Shown: positions 43,280-52,351, counted from the first letter of the stretch. The stretch: DNA of 64,000 bases from CAYSWV01 sp964434865 (GCA_964434865.1 CAYSWV010000016.1:1-64000), one strand, 5' to 3'. The notes: generated by a model from the sequence alone, not told the origin. Numbers and translations: made by a program.

Positions 43280-43894
43280 ATGACGACTGAAGACCTAAAA
43301 ATACTGATTGCTAGATTAGGAGATATAACCGCCGCTAATACAGATGCTATTGCCAAAAATACAGAAACGATCGCCCGAAATTCTGAGGCTATTGCCAAAA
43401 ATACAGAAACGATCGCCCGAAATTCTGAGGCTATTGCCAAAAATACAGAAACGATCGCCNNNNNNNNNNNNNNNNNNNNNNNNNNNNNNNNNNNNNNNNN
43501 NNNNNNNNNNNNNNNNNNNNNNNNNNNNNNNNNNNNNNNNNNNNNNNNNNNNNNNNNNNATTCTGAGGCTATTGCCAAAAATACAGAAACGATCGCCAGA
43601 AATTCTGAGGCTATTGCCAAAAATACAGAAACGATCGCCAGAAATTCTGAGGCTATCGAGGAACAAGCTCGACTGATCTCCGATTTGAGAGCCAATGATG
43701 CAGCTCAGGCTGAACGGATGGATCGGTTAGACACACAAATTGAACAAGTAACTCAAAACTTAGATCGGTTAGTAGATCTGATGATTCAGGGTCGGCAGGA
43801 GCATCAAGACCGGTTACAACGACATGACGACATGATTGAACGACTCGATAATTTGATCAGTAATTTAATCCGCCGACCTTACGAACCCTCATAA
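43280..43894 (+). CDS. Coiled-coil protein with 14-residue tandem repeats, interrupted by gap
   Basis: At least 204 residues, but the true length is unknown because the 100-N gap falls in the repeats. The repeat of 14 residues reads NTETIARNSEAIAK, encoded by a 42-bp unit. There are two full copies plus a partial before the gap, and two full plus a partial after it. The pattern, two heptads with Ile/Ala core positions, predicts a long parallel coiled coil. The non-repeat C-terminus (about 130-204, RMDRLDTQIEQVTQNLDRLVDLM) is also coiled coil and ends in RRPYEPS. It has no membrane segment or signal. No function known. Confidence 0.7.
   Translation: MTTEDLKILIARLGDITAANTDAIAKNTETIARNSEAIAKNTETIARNSEAIAKNTETIAXXXXXXXXXXXXXXXXXXXXXXXXXXXXXXXXXXSEAIAKNTETIARNSEAIAKNTETIARNSEAIEEQARLISDLRANDAAQAERMDRLDTQIEQVTQNLDRLVDLMIQGRQEHQDRLQRHDDMIERLDNLISNLIRRPYEPS
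43356..43653. repeat. 42-bp coding tandem repeat with assembly gap inside
   Basis: The unit codes for 14 residues and has an identical length of 42 bp on both sides of the gap. Copies left of the gap have ATCGCCCGAAATTC, those on the right ATCGCCAGAAATTC, a consistent one-base difference, so the array has at least two sequence blocks. The number of copies inside the gap is unknown. Confidence 0.9.
43460..43559. other. Assembly gap of 100 N within tandem repeat
   Basis: Exactly 100 N. The surrounding 42-bp repeat explains why assembly failed here; the real array may be much longer. Confidence 0.98.
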
Positions 43895-43906
43895 CAGGAG
43901 CATACA

Positions 43907-44773
43907 ATGTTTTATGGTTTCATCGGGACCGGGTTAATGGGCTACCCTATGGCTCAACAACTTCTGACTGCTGATCTGCCTTTAACTGTCTATAACCGTA
44001 GCCAGGTTAAAGCTCAACCTCTGGCTCAAGAGGGTGCAACTGTGGTTAGCTCAGCCTTAGAAGTCTTACAATGTTCTGATTGCATTGTGCTAATGCTAAC
44101 AGATACTGAAGCTATCCGATCGACAGTCTTATCTGATGATACTAGCCGTAAATCATTAGCAGGTCGTACTATCATACAAATGGGAACGATTGCTCCTGAA
44201 GAAAGCCAGCAATTAGCTCAAGATATTGAAGCTTTGAAGGGAGCCTATTTCGAATGTCCCGTGTTAGGTAGCATTCCTGAAGCAAAAGCGGGCACTTTGA
44301 TCTTAATGGTGGGATCCACACCTGAGCAGTTTGACCAGTGGCAGGCTTTTTTGAAACACTTTGGACCCACTCCTCAACATATTGGTCCTGTAGGTGCGGG
44401 TATGGCTTTAAAATTAGCGATGAATCAGCTGATCGGTTCATTGACAACCGCTTTTGCTCTAAGCTTAGCTTATGCCCAACGCCATCAGGTGGCTACTGAG
44501 CAGTTGATGGATATCTTAAGAAACAGTGCTCTCTACGCACCTACCTTCGACAAGAAATTGCACCGGATGCTGGATCGTAACTTTGCTAATCCTAATTTTC
44601 CTAGTAAACATCTTGCTAAAGATATCAATTTATTTTTGAAATCTGCCAAACCTCTAGGATTAGCCACTGAAAGTCTGGATGGGGTTCAATCTATCTTAGA
44701 GCAAGCCATGGCAGCTGGCTTAGTGGATACTGATTATTCAGCTCTTTATTCTATTGTTAATCCTGAAGTGTGA
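43907..44773 (+). CDS. Beta-hydroxyacid dehydrogenase family (NAD(P)-dependent)
   Basis: A 288-residue enzyme. The Rossmann start FIGTGLMGYPMAQQLL gives GxGxMG, then VYNRSQVKAQ. The substrate-site VLGSIPEAKAGTL and catalytic Lys in VGAGMALKLAMNQLIG follow, and the C-terminal helical domain ends with KDINLFLKSAKPLG. Relatives include 3-hydroxyisobutyrate dehydrogenase and glyoxylate/succinic semialdehyde reductases; the latter function is plausible for a cyanobacterium. ATG 43907 is preceded by AACAGGAG, a good ribosome binding site, 13 bp after the coiled-coil gene. Confidence 0.87.
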   Translation: MFYGFIGTGLMGYPMAQQLLTADLPLTVYNRSQVKAQPLAQEGATVVSSALEVLQCSDCIVLMLTDTEAIRSTVLSDDTSRKSLAGRTIIQMGTIAPEESQQLAQDIEALKGAYFECPVLGSIPEAKAGTLILMVGSTPEQFDQWQAFLKHFGPTPQHIGPVGAGMALKLAMNQLIGSLTTAFALSLAYAQRHQVATEQLMDILRNSALYAPTFDKKLHRMLDRNFANPNFPSKHLAKDINLFLKSAKPLGLATESLDGVQSILEQAMAAGLVDTDYSALYSIVNPEV

Positions 44774-44892
44774 TGATCACGCAGCCTTCATTGGGCGTGA
44801 AAAGCCGTCAATACCGGTGCCTTACTTGCCTTTACCACCAGCAGTCTAGCATTGGCTGCTATTTAGCCAGTCATGAGGCAAGACGTATTGAG

Positions 44893-45276
44893 TTACAGAT
44901 GAGATGGCTGAACCGCACTTGGTAATGTATCAGCCTCTAAAGCCGATTCAGTATTTTCATAAAAGTGAAAAGCTTGTTCCAACTCTAAAATTTCAAATGC
45001 AGCTTTTGCTTGCGGTTGGAGTCCACTGAACCTCAGATCCACCTCTCGCTGCTTGCAAAGTTTAGCAAACATGACTAAAGTCCCTATTCCAATGCTATCA
45101 ATAAAAGTCAGAAGGCTTAGATCAAGTACCAGTATGGTTTGAGTAGCCAACTCTTTGAGCTGTTGTTCTAGCAATCCTTGAATTGACTTGGCGTTTGCTG
45201 CATTAAGCCGACCTTCAGGGAGCTGAATCACTTTGCAGGGATCATGGTTAGAATTAGTAAGTTCGGAGACTTTCAT
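44893..45276 (-). CDS. STAS-domain anti-sigma factor antagonist
   Basis: A 127-residue protein with a canonical STAS domain: an N-terminal strand VIQLPEGRLNAANAKSIQG, then LVLDLSLLTFIDSIGIGTLVMF with the phosphorylatable Ser near residue 74, then a strand with LRFSGLQPQAKAAFEILEL. It probably works in a partner-switching phosphorylation pathway. No kinase or phosphatase gene is adjacent; the ATPase at 1583 is the only candidate partner in the window, but distance gives no support for pairing. Confidence 0.87.
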   Translation of the reverse strand: MKVSELTNSNHDPCKVIQLPEGRLNAANAKSIQGLLEQQLKELATQTILVLDLSLLTFIDSIGIGTLVMFAKLCKQREVDLRFSGLQPQAKAAFEILELEQAFHFYENTESALEADTLPSAVQPSHL

Positions 45277-45289
45277 ACTGTGCTTGTAG

Positions 45290-45350
45290 TCCTTGATATC
45301 TATTGTCTTTGATATCTATTGTTTTTGATACCCGTTTCTCGATACCCATT
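45290..45350. repeat. Degenerate 15-16-bp tandem repeat, about 4 copies
   Basis: CTTGATATCTATTGT, CTTTGATATCTATTGT, TTTTGATACCCGTTT and CTCGATACCCATTT follow one another directly upstream of the STAS gene on the minus strand. The first two are nearly identical and the others have diverged. Confidence 0.72.
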
Positions 45351-45440
45351 TAATGATCTGTAATGACCATGAGCATCATAGAGTGATACTATTTATACTA
45401 AGCATAGTCTGCAAGTTCTAGCAACAGCAATAACTCTCAA

Positions 45441-46079
45441 CTAGTGACCCTCCTTATCTCGAAGTGCGGCAGAGAGATGGCATCGATCGCCCATGACTTT
45501 GAGGAGAGGACCGTGTTCCTGAAGGGCCACAATACTAACAGAGGCTACTGGCATCCCAATTCGATCTCGAAATCGACCGACATCTATGCCCAGTAATGAA
45601 CACAACATGATCCGAATTGTAGCTTTGTGAGACACAATTAAAACAGGACCATCGGCATATATTTGTTCAATTTCGGTCAGAACAGCGGCACTTCGGCGAG
45701 CAATTTCAATGCCTTTCTCACCTCCTGTAGGGGCATTCCAACCTGGATCAGCTAGCCAACGGACGTAATCATCATGAAACTCACGATCAACTTCAGTGGG
45801 TGTTTTTTCTTCCCAGCGGCCATAGGCAATTTCAGCTAAACCGTCACGCAGATTAAGAGGAAGTCCCGTTGCATCACAGAGGGGTTGGGCTGTAGCCATT
45901 GTCCGTTTCAGAGGACTACAAAACACAGCAACCCAGGGTAGTGTCTGATAGGCTTCTGCAAACTCACGAGCCATTTGCTCGCCAGTGGGAGTAAGATTCA
46001 CGTCTGTGGTCCCTGAGTATCGGCCAATCAGGCTAGCTTCCGTTTCACCGTGACGAAGGAAATAGAGAGTTAAAGCCAT
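45441..46079 (-). CDS. Histidine phosphatase family protein
   Basis: A 212-residue phosphoglycerate-mutase-like protein. It starts TLYFLRHGETEASLIGRYSG with the phospho-accepting His in RHGE. EIAYGRWEEKTPTEV and the second His in VLIVSHKATIRIMLCSLLG follow. Relatives include alpha-ribazole phosphatase (CobC) and phosphoserine phosphatases in cyanobacteria (PspA-type); the specific substrate is not decidable here. No cobalamin genes are nearby. Confidence 0.87.
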   Translation of the reverse strand: MALTLYFLRHGETEASLIGRYSGTTDVNLTPTGEQMAREFAEAYQTLPWVAVFCSPLKRTMATAQPLCDATGLPLNLRDGLAEIAYGRWEEKTPTEVDREFHDDYVRWLADPGWNAPTGGEKGIEIARRSAAVLTEIEQIYADGPVLIVSHKATIRIMLCSLLGIDVGRFRDRIGMPVASVSIVALQEHGPLLKVMGDRCHLSAALRDKEGH

Positions 46080-46109
46080 AGTGAGACATTAGAGCTAATT
46101 ACCTATCTA

Positions 46110-47105
46110 CTATAATTGCTCCTGAAAAAAGTTCCAGATCTCCTGACTACCGTTGACTTCTCGACTGGTGAGGCCAACTAGCCATGCGGGTTGCCGGTTA
46201 TCACCTGGCCAGGTATGTCCACCCCCAATGATCTTAATGAGTTGCACTGCGCCACCCGAGCAATCCTCATAAACCAAGTCTTCAACTGTAGTGCCATCAA
46301 ACACAAACTGATCGATCCGGGGAGCAGGCGTAACTTGGGGAAATAGACTGCACCGATTTTTCCAGGCCCAAGCCCTGATGGAATTTTCAACGGGGCGACT
46401 CTCAATACCAGACGCTCCTGTGCCTCCTTCATAGAGTACATAGGTATCTTCTGTACCATTGATCATTAATAGAGGACCCACATCACGAGCACGGCAGTCT
46501 TGCCAAAAGGCATCCTCTGTCAAACTCGCAGCTACGACGCCATAACCAGCAAAGTGCTCAGGGACATCACAAGCTAGGCGCTGGGTCATGTAACCCCCAT
46601 TAGAAATACCCGCTACATAAACTTGACTAAGATCAATAGGATACTGCTGGCTGAGATCAGCTATTAAAGCAGTGATAAAGGAAACATCATCCACAGAATT
46701 GCCTGTAGAAACCTCATCTCGTCCATCATTCCAGCGGCCATCCACCCCATCAGGATAGACAACTATAAACCCGTCTGCTGCAGCTATTTGATCAAACCCA
46801 GTTGTGTTGGCGATGCGTTCACCTGTTCCTGTACCGCCATGGAGAACAATCATCAGTGGCAGCGGGGATGAGCCCATTGGCGTATAAAGATAATAGGTGC
46901 GGGTGAGGCCCTGATGCTCTAACTCACCTCGGGATCCTATTAGATTTGGATCAAAAGGGGTGGTACTTGTGGCGAGTTGAACCGTATTTGTAGAAGTTGA
47001 GGTATCTAATGAGCTAACTGATGGCGATCCACAACCGTTGAGGATCACCCCTAAGCACGTTAGTGAAATAGAAGCCGTGATCAAACGAGTTAAAGTTAGG
47101 TTCAT
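46110..47105 (-). CDS. Lipoprotein esterase of the polyhydroxybutyrate-depolymerase/LpqC family
   Basis: About 331 residues from ATG 47105, chosen because the protein then has a standard lipoprotein signal (MNLTLTRLITASISLTCLGV) with lipobox LNGC; upstream ATGs at 47132 and 47120 are possible. The body has MIVLHGGTGTGERIANTTG, IVVYPDGVDGRWNDGR, nucleophile VAGISNGGYM, acid region INGTEDTYVLYEG and His GGGHTWPG. The family cleaves PHB or carbohydrate esters. It is anchored by the lipid outside the cytoplasm. The substrate is unknown. Confidence 0.82.
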   Translation of the reverse strand: MNLTLTRLITASISLTCLGVILNGCGSPSVSSLDTSTSTNTVQLATSTTPFDPNLIGSRGELEHQGLTRTYYLYTPMGSSPLPLMIVLHGGTGTGERIANTTGFDQIAAADGFIVVYPDGVDGRWNDGRDEVSTGNSVDDVSFITALIADLSQQYPIDLSQVYVAGISNGGYMTQRLACDVPEHFAGYGVVAASLTEDAFWQDCRARDVGPLLMINGTEDTYVLYEGGTGASGIESRPVENSIRAWAWKNRCSLFPQVTPAPRIDQFVFDGTTVEDLVYEDCSGGAVQLIKIIGGGHTWPGDNRQPAWLVGLTSREVNGSQEIWNFFQEQL

Positions 47106-47132
47106 ATTTATACTCTGCATGCTAGCTAACAA

Positions 47133-47483
47133 GACTATGACTGCAGATAGACACCTAAGGTTCAGCCTCTAACAGGAATCATTAGCCTGATCAGAATTAT
47201 TTTTTACCACTTAAGTCTGTGATCAGTAGGTCTGTGATCAGAGCTTAAAAACTTAAACCCACACTTCATTGGGGTCACCTATTCATGGACTGATTAATTA
47301 ACTACGTGGACCTATTAACTTCATAGATCTATTAAGGTGATCACGCCCATCTTAAGGTTCATCTTATTAAAATCTGGGGTACACAAAAACCGGTGTAGAT
47401 CATATACTAGTAGATCGCCATACTTTTAGCTGAAAGATTTAGTTAGTTGACTTACTTGTACATCAAATTGGAGATGAATTGGC
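47133..47483. other. Divergent spacer before rpsD
   Basis: No gene is seen. It contains a 15-bp tandem duplication (47215-47244) and repeated short ATTAACT/TATTAA motifs around 47290-47340. A TATACT at 47403-47408 could be a -10 element for rpsD, but no convincing -35 is found. The region lies between the lipoprotein esterase gene (minus) and rpsD (plus). Confidence 0.55.
47215..47244. repeat. 15-bp tandem duplication
   Basis: GTCTGTGATCAGTAG (47215-47229) and GTCTGTGATCAGAGC (47230-47244) are adjacent and match in the first 12 bases. Confidence 0.85.
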
Positions 47484-48095
47484 ATGGCCCGCTTCACAGG
47501 TCCACGACTTAAGGTGATCCGACGATTTGGAGGTCTTGATTTACCAGGTCTCTCACGAAAGCGTCCCAAAAATACCAATCCCCCAGGTCAACATGGGGCA
47601 GATCGGAAAAAGAAGTCTGAATATGGTCTTCGGCTAGAAGAGAAACAGAAAGTCCGACTCAATTATGGGGTATCTGAGCGGCAGTTGATGCGCTATATGA
47701 AACAAGCTCGCCGTTCTAAAGGGTCAACGGGGCTAGCTCTATTACAACTTCTAGAATTACGTTTAGATTGTATTGTGTTTCGCTTGGGTATGGCACCAAC
47801 CATTCCAGCTGCTCGTCAGGTTGTGAGTCATGGCCATATCCAGGTTAACGGTCAAAAGGTTAATATTCCCAGCTATAACTGCCGAGTTGGTGATGTCATC
47901 ACGGTCCGAAATAAGCAAGCCTCCCGAAAGCTGATTGCAACTTACGCCGATTACCCTGGGTTGTTCCTACCTGACTACCTGGACTTCAATAAAGAGATTC
48001 TGAAAGGGACTATCAAAGAAGTTCCCCCTCGTGAGCAAATTTGTGCGCCTGTCAACGAACTGTTGGTGGTGGAGTACTATTCTCGGAAAATCTAA
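47484..48095 (+). CDS. rpsD: 30S ribosomal protein S4
   Basis: A 203-residue S4. It opens MARFTGPRLKVIRRFGGLDLPGLS, and contains KSEYGLRLEEKQKVRLNYGVSERQ and the S4 RNA-binding domain LELRLDCIVFRLGMAPTIPAARQVVSHGHIQVNG. S4 is a primary 16S rRNA binder and nucleates 30S assembly. It is a lone gene here, as in many cyanobacteria, and not part of an rpoA operon. It lacks the N-terminal CxxC zinc motif seen in some S4 proteins. Confidence 0.97.
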   Translation: MARFTGPRLKVIRRFGGLDLPGLSRKRPKNTNPPGQHGADRKKKSEYGLRLEEKQKVRLNYGVSERQLMRYMKQARRSKGSTGLALLQLLELRLDCIVFRLGMAPTIPAARQVVSHGHIQVNGQKVNIPSYNCRVGDVITVRNKQASRKLIATYADYPGLFLPDYLDFNKEILKGTIKEVPPREQICAPVNELLVVEYYSRKI

Positions 48096-48239
48096 TCTCA
48101 GAAACTCTATTTTCAGAAAATTTAAGGTCTGTGGGCTTAGTTCCAGCAACTTCGCGTTACTTTTGCACTTTGTCCCTGGATTCAGGAGTTAGGATCAAGA
48201 GGTCTTAAGTCCCTCAAGGGATGCCATGTTTCTACATCT

Positions 48240-49199
48240 ATGAATATTGCCCAAAACATTACTCAACTGATTGGCCGTACACCACTAGTACGATTAAACC
48301 GGATCCCCCAATCAGAGGGGTGTCTTGCCACCCTTGTGATTAAGTTGGAAAGCTTTAATCCAGCAGCCTCAGTCAAAGATCGAATTGCAGTGAATATGAT
48401 TGAACAAGCTGAACAAGCTGGACTGATCACTCCGGGCAAAACGGTTTTAGTGGAACCAACCTCAGGAAATACTGGCATTGGTCTAGCTATGGCAGCTGCG
48501 GCTAAAGGGTACCGGTTAATTATCACAATGCCGGAGACCATGAGTCTCGAGCGCCAACGCCTCTTGAAGGCCTACGGAGCTGAAGTCTATCTAGCTAGTG
48601 ATTGTGGTGGTATGGGAGAAGCTATTTGGAAAGCTGAAGAGATTGTGCGCCAAACTCCTAATGCTCACATGTTAGGTCAGTTTGGCAATCCCGCTAATCC
48701 CAAGATCCATCAAGAAACCACTGGTCCTGAGATCTGGCAAGATACCGATGGTTGTGTGGATATCTTTATCACAGGTGTTGGTACCGGTGGAACCCTGACA
48801 GGCGTCGGTGAGTTTTTAAAAAAACAAAATGCTAGCATCCAGGTTATAGCTGTTGAACCTCAAAAAAGCCCAGTTTTAAGTGGTGGTAGACCTGGAGCTC
48901 ATGGCATTGAGGGGATTGGTGCTGGATTTATCCCAGATGTTTTGAACCGTGATCTGATTGATGACGTGATCACGGTTGATGATGAGACAACAATGGGCTA
49001 TGGTCGACGATTAGCCAAAGAAGAAGGAATTCTATCAGGGATTTCAACAGGTGCTATCTTAGCCGCTGCTGTTCAGGTGGGTCGGCGACCTGAAAATGAG
49101 AATAAATTGATCGTGATGATGCAACCTAGCTTTGGTGAGCGCTATTTAAGTACACCCTTGTTTCGTGAGATTGAATCTCCTGTTGTCAGTGTAGTTTGA
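48240..49199 (+). CDS. cysK: Cysteine synthase A (O-acetylserine sulfhydrylase)
   Basis: A 319-residue PLP enzyme. The Schiff-base Lys is in NPAASVKDRIAVNM, the phosphate loop in PTSGNTGIGLA and the second Gly-rich loop in TGVGTGGTLTGVGEF. LSGISTGAILAA lies near the end. It makes cysteine from O-acetylserine and sulfide in the cytoplasm. Length is typical. A 12-base in-frame duplication (GAACAAGCT repeated near 48404-48421, coding EQAEQA) is the coding counterpart of the tandem duplications seen between genes. Confidence 0.95.
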   Translation: MNIAQNITQLIGRTPLVRLNRIPQSEGCLATLVIKLESFNPAASVKDRIAVNMIEQAEQAGLITPGKTVLVEPTSGNTGIGLAMAAAAKGYRLIITMPETMSLERQRLLKAYGAEVYLASDCGGMGEAIWKAEEIVRQTPNAHMLGQFGNPANPKIHQETTGPEIWQDTDGCVDIFITGVGTGGTLTGVGEFLKKQNASIQVIAVEPQKSPVLSGGRPGAHGIEGIGAGFIPDVLNRDLIDDVITVDDETTMGYGRRLAKEEGILSGISTGAILAAAVQVGRRPENENKLIVMMQPSFGERYLSTPLFREIESPVVSVV

Positions 49200-49208
49200 G
49201 ATCAAGTA

Positions 49209-50051
49209 TCACTCGGTGTCCTGCTTAGTCCTAACCATGAGAACAGGGCATTGAGCATGGACTCGGACATAATCAGAGGTCGAACTCCCTAATAATCTAT
49301 CGAGATCAGGTAGACTGCGGGCCACTGTTGGCCTACGCTCAGGTGATCCCATAACCAAGAAGTCAATTTTGTTTTCTTCAGTTAATCGGGTGATTTCTGA
49401 GCCTACATCACCAACACCGGTCAGAGTCGTGTAAGGAATATTGAGTCGCTTAACTGTGGCAATGGCTTCATCAAGGATAGGGTCGGCGGTTGGGCTGATG
49501 GCATCAAGTTGGATACGAGCTAAAAACAAGTGAGCACCAGAAATTCCCTTAGCCAAATTGAGGGCTATGTCAAAAGCTTGTTTGGCAATGGGTGAGTCTT
49601 TAATAGTGACCATGATCCGGTGTGGCTGTTTCACATAAATGTCTTCTCTCACCAGTAGCATGGGACAAGAGGCGAGTTGAAAGACATATTGACTGACTGA
49701 GTTTTCAAGAATAGCTGCAATCCGATTCCGGCTTCGAGCCCCAATAATCACTAGAGCATTCTCCATTTTATCGGCAATATTACAGACAACTTGTTTAGGA
49801 TCACCTTCAACTAACTGTGTGGTTACCTCAATCCCAGGTCGAGTGGTTAAAGCTTGTAAAGACTTGGCCAGCAATTGTTGCCCATGCTCCCACTCCAAGC
49901 GCATCTTTTCTGCCGAAATTTGAGGGGGAACGGCATGCAGTAGGATAGCCTTAGAATTCTCAAACAAAGGTAGCTTCAATAAAAATTGGGCTATTTGCTC
50001 AGCAGTCCCTGATCCTTCAACCACAATCACAATGTTCTCAAATCTAGACAT
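49209..50051 (-). CDS. Tandem universal stress protein (UspA) family
   Basis: A 280-residue protein with two UspA domains, about 1-140 and 142-278. The first ends LVIIGARSRNRIAAILENSVSQYVFQLASCPMLLV and the second FLVMGSPERRPT...LLGSSTSDYVRVHAQCPVLMV. The ATP-binding pattern GxxGx9GS is partly degenerate in both. Cyanobacterial tandem USPs are thought to act in stress response; the specific role is unknown. It is convergent with cysK, with only nine bases between the stops. Confidence 0.85.
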   Translation of the reverse strand: MSRFENIVIVVEGSGTAEQIAQFLLKLPLFENSKAILLHAVPPQISAEKMRLEWEHGQQLLAKSLQALTTRPGIEVTTQLVEGDPKQVVCNIADKMENALVIIGARSRNRIAAILENSVSQYVFQLASCPMLLVREDIYVKQPHRIMVTIKDSPIAKQAFDIALNLAKGISGAHLFLARIQLDAISPTADPILDEAIATVKRLNIPYTTLTGVGDVGSEITRLTEENKIDFLVMGSPERRPTVARSLPDLDRLLGSSTSDYVRVHAQCPVLMVRTKQDTE

Positions 50052-50143
50052 GAGAATACCTCAACTATTCAGTTGAATAGACATGGATCTGTTCCCATCC
50101 AGCTTGATGCAATGTTACCCGATTCAATGCTACGGAGTTTAAA

Positions 50144-50177
50144 CTTAAGGCTCATACCTACTTAAGGCTCATACCTA
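50144..50177. repeat. 17-bp perfect tandem duplication
   Basis: CTTAAGGCTCATACCTA is present twice, at 50144-50160 and 50161-50177, without mismatch. A further decayed AAGGTTTAATA series follows. Confidence 0.9.
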
Positions 50178-50281
50178 AGGTTTAATAGGTTTAATACCTA
50201 AGATTCAGTACCACAGCATTGGAGCTTAACTCAACATCCATAACTTTTCAGACATTCAATAGCACATCAGATACACACATT

Positions 50282-50309
50282 AGACATATAGCACAAGACA
50301 TATAGCACT
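50282..50309. repeat. 14-bp tandem duplication
   Basis: AGACATATAGCACA (50282-50295) and AGACATATAGCACT (50296-50309) are adjacent and differ only in the last base. Confidence 0.9.
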
Positions 50310-50463
50310 AGGTGAGTTGATCATGATTATTGAAGCAACACGCTTGAAAAGACTAGGATGTTTCTCAAATTGAATGGTAGATTAGACCTACTGATCACTA
50401 TAAAAGGAATTAAGCAGTAGGGTTTCTTTTTTTTACAGACCGATACACTTACAATAAAAAACT

Positions 50464-51723
50464 TCATGTCTGTTCGGGAACGGTAGGATCCTCCTGGATC
50501 CCATCAGAAGCTGTTTCTCTGCTGGAGGATGCCTCTGATGTGGATAGAGCAGCTGTGGCAGGCGGGGAAGTTGGCTCTGACGGTCTAGGGAGTTGGAGTT
50601 GCTTTGAGAGGCTCATCAGCAGTGGCGGGGCTGTCCAATGATCAAGGACATCATGAATCAAAACCTCTTGGATCCAAACTTGTAGTACAGCAGCGGATGG
50701 AACAGCCAATAATAGGCCTGGAAGACCAAAAAAGGTGGTAAAAACAACTTGAGCTAATAAAGTAAGGCCTGGTAACAGTGAAACCTGACGAGACATTACA
50801 TAAGGTGTGACCGCATAAGTTTCTAAGTTTTGAATACCAACGTAGAAAAAGAGCACCCATAATGCTTTCCAAGGATCCACTGATAAGGCCAGGGTCATAG
50901 GAGCAATGACACTTAAGGTAGGGCCAATATTCGGAATAAAGTTAAAAATGCCAGCCAAGACTGCGTTGGCTAAGACCAGAGGGACACCCAAGATCAGTAA
51001 GCCAATACCACTCATCAGCATAACAAAGGTACTAGTGATCAAAATACCAATGAGCCAGCTGCGTAAGGCTTCTTCACATCGGTGTAAGATGTAGCGGATG
51101 CGATCACGATAGAAATCTGGACAAATGAGGACAAAAGCATTGACGTAAGACTTAGGATCAACTAGCAACAAGATGGTCAAAATGGTGAGCAGAAAGAGAT
51201 TAATCACAACTGTGACAAAAGAAGTGGCGATCCCTAGCCCCCGGCCTAGCTGTTCTAAAACTGTTTCAATAATAGTATTCGGATCAAATTGAATTGGAGA
51301 GCTTGGTGAAATCGGGGGCGGTAAGCTGCCTTCTGTCGGCTCTTCAGCCAAAGGTATCGGGCTAAAATTATCTAACCAATCACGGATATTTTCAAAACCT
51401 TGTTCAAAACCTGCAGGGGCTTCCAGCAAAATTTCTCTCAATTGGTTAAAGAGTGCAATAAATTGATTCACGAGCGGGGGGACAACAATGAGCATCAAGA
51501 TGGAGGCTCCCACCATCACAGTCAAGATGGTAAGGACTAAAGAGGAACCCCGGCGCAACCCAAATCGTTGGGGAATACGAGATAAGGTATCTAAAGCTAC
51601 GGCTATAACAATGGCACCAAAGATCAGCAACAGGAGGTTACGGAGCTGCCACAGTAAAGCCAGCATGGCACCCAAAAAAAATAAACCAATCCATTGAGCA
51701 ACTGTCACTGTATTCACACCCAA
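50464..51723 (-). CDS. AI-2E family transporter (UPF0118, PerM-like)
   Basis: A 419-residue membrane protein with about seven or eight hydrophobic segments. It has AQWIGLFFLGAMLALLWQLRNLLLLIFGAIVIA at the start and the family motif IFNFIPNIGPTLSVIAPMTLAL in the middle. A loop of about 60 residues rich in Pro/Ser/Glu (LAEEPTEGSLPPPISPSSP) follows the first helices. A soluble, Ser/Glu-rich C-terminal tail of about 60 residues is unusual in length. The family exports small molecules or ions; the substrate is unknown. Confidence 0.86.
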   Translation of the reverse strand: MGVNTVTVAQWIGLFFLGAMLALLWQLRNLLLLIFGAIVIAVALDTLSRIPQRFGLRRGSSLVLTILTVMVGASILMLIVVPPLVNQFIALFNQLREILLEAPAGFEQGFENIRDWLDNFSPIPLAEEPTEGSLPPPISPSSPIQFDPNTIIETVLEQLGRGLGIATSFVTVVINLFLLTILTILLLVDPKSYVNAFVLICPDFYRDRIRYILHRCEEALRSWLIGILITSTFVMLMSGIGLLILGVPLVLANAVLAGIFNFIPNIGPTLSVIAPMTLALSVDPWKALWVLFFYVGIQNLETYAVTPYVMSRQVSLLPGLTLLAQVVFTTFFGLPGLLLAVPSAAVLQVWIQEVLIHDVLDHWTAPPLLMSLSKQLQLPRPSEPTSPPATAALSTSEASSSRETASDGIQEDPTVPEQT

Positions 51724-52027
51724 AATACAGTTTTGATCATCGCATACTAATCAAAGTGTTGTTAATGTTCTATTACGGTCCTGATGATGATGACTTTAGT
51801 TGTTAAATTTTGTTTGTATCAATTCTTTAATTGTTACTAGTCAAATGATAGTTAAGAATGGTAGAAGCTAAAGCTAAACCTAAGTAAACTTGATGTAAAA
51901 CTTACAGGTTAGGTTGTTGCTTTTGAATCCAAGTTAAGCTGCTACTTAGGCTATTAGCTTGGTCTTTGGTTGAACCTAGATCGTTCATGAGATATCGTTT
52001 GTACTAGCCTTCTCTTCCCTCAGCATT
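51724..52027. other. 304-bp spacer upstream of PepSY-TM gene
   Basis: AT-rich region between divergent genes. No gene, tandem repeat or clear promoter could be recognised. Confidence 0.5.
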
Positions 52028-52351
52028 ATGTTTCTCAAAAGTGCACAGATTCGCAAGATCCACCGGTTTTTGGCCCCTATCCTGATTTTACCGATCATCT
52101 TGACTTTAGTGACCGGCTCCTTATTTCAAATTGCCAATTTAACAGGGAGGGGCGGAGACTTTTACTGGCTGCTCCAAGTTCATAAGGGGAACTGGACCAT
52201 TGTGAATCTAGAGGTGATTTATCCCTTTCTCAATAGTTTAGGTTTGTTAGTAATGGCAGTGACTGGGTTTAGTATGTGGTCTCAACTAAAACGACCCCGT
52301 TCACGCAAGCAACCTTCAGGTCCTACTGAAGACTCAACCTCTATAGGATGA
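52028..52351 (+). CDS. Small PepSY-associated-type membrane protein
   Basis: A 107-residue protein with two membrane helices. It opens RKIHRFLAPILILPIILTLVTGSLFQI, the pattern of PepSY-associated TM helices (a His followed by hydrophobic residues and TG). A later His lies in LLQVHKGNW, and a second helix is NSLGLLVMAVTGFSMW. The Lys/Arg-rich tail faces the cytoplasm. The paired histidines could hold heme or just mark the family. No enzyme is adjacent. Its convergent neighbour is rplL. Confidence 0.68.
   Translation: MFLKSAQIRKIHRFLAPILILPIILTLVTGSLFQIANLTGRGGDFYWLLQVHKGNWTIVNLEVIYPFLNSLGLLVMAVTGFSMWSQLKRPRSRKQPSGPTEDSTSIG

Larger units (their letters stand above)
50052..50463. other. 412-bp spacer between usp and AI-2E-family gene
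   Basis: No gene is seen. It contains two tandem duplications (50144-50177, 50282-50309) and a T-rich tract CTTTTTTTTT near 50427-50436 without a clear stem before it. The AI-2E-family gene ends at its right edge, so usp transcription must start here. Confidence 0.55.

Noticed and set aside
43356..43653. Possible CRISPR array because of regular repeats
   Set aside because: The repeats are contiguous without unique spacers, are 42 bp in one reading frame and encode a continuous coiled coil.
43267..43695. Open frames on the minus strand through the same repeat
   Set aside because: The 42-bp unit is a multiple of three, so several frames stay open as a by-product; the plus-strand frame has the start signal and continues beyond the repeat with a plausible coiled coil.
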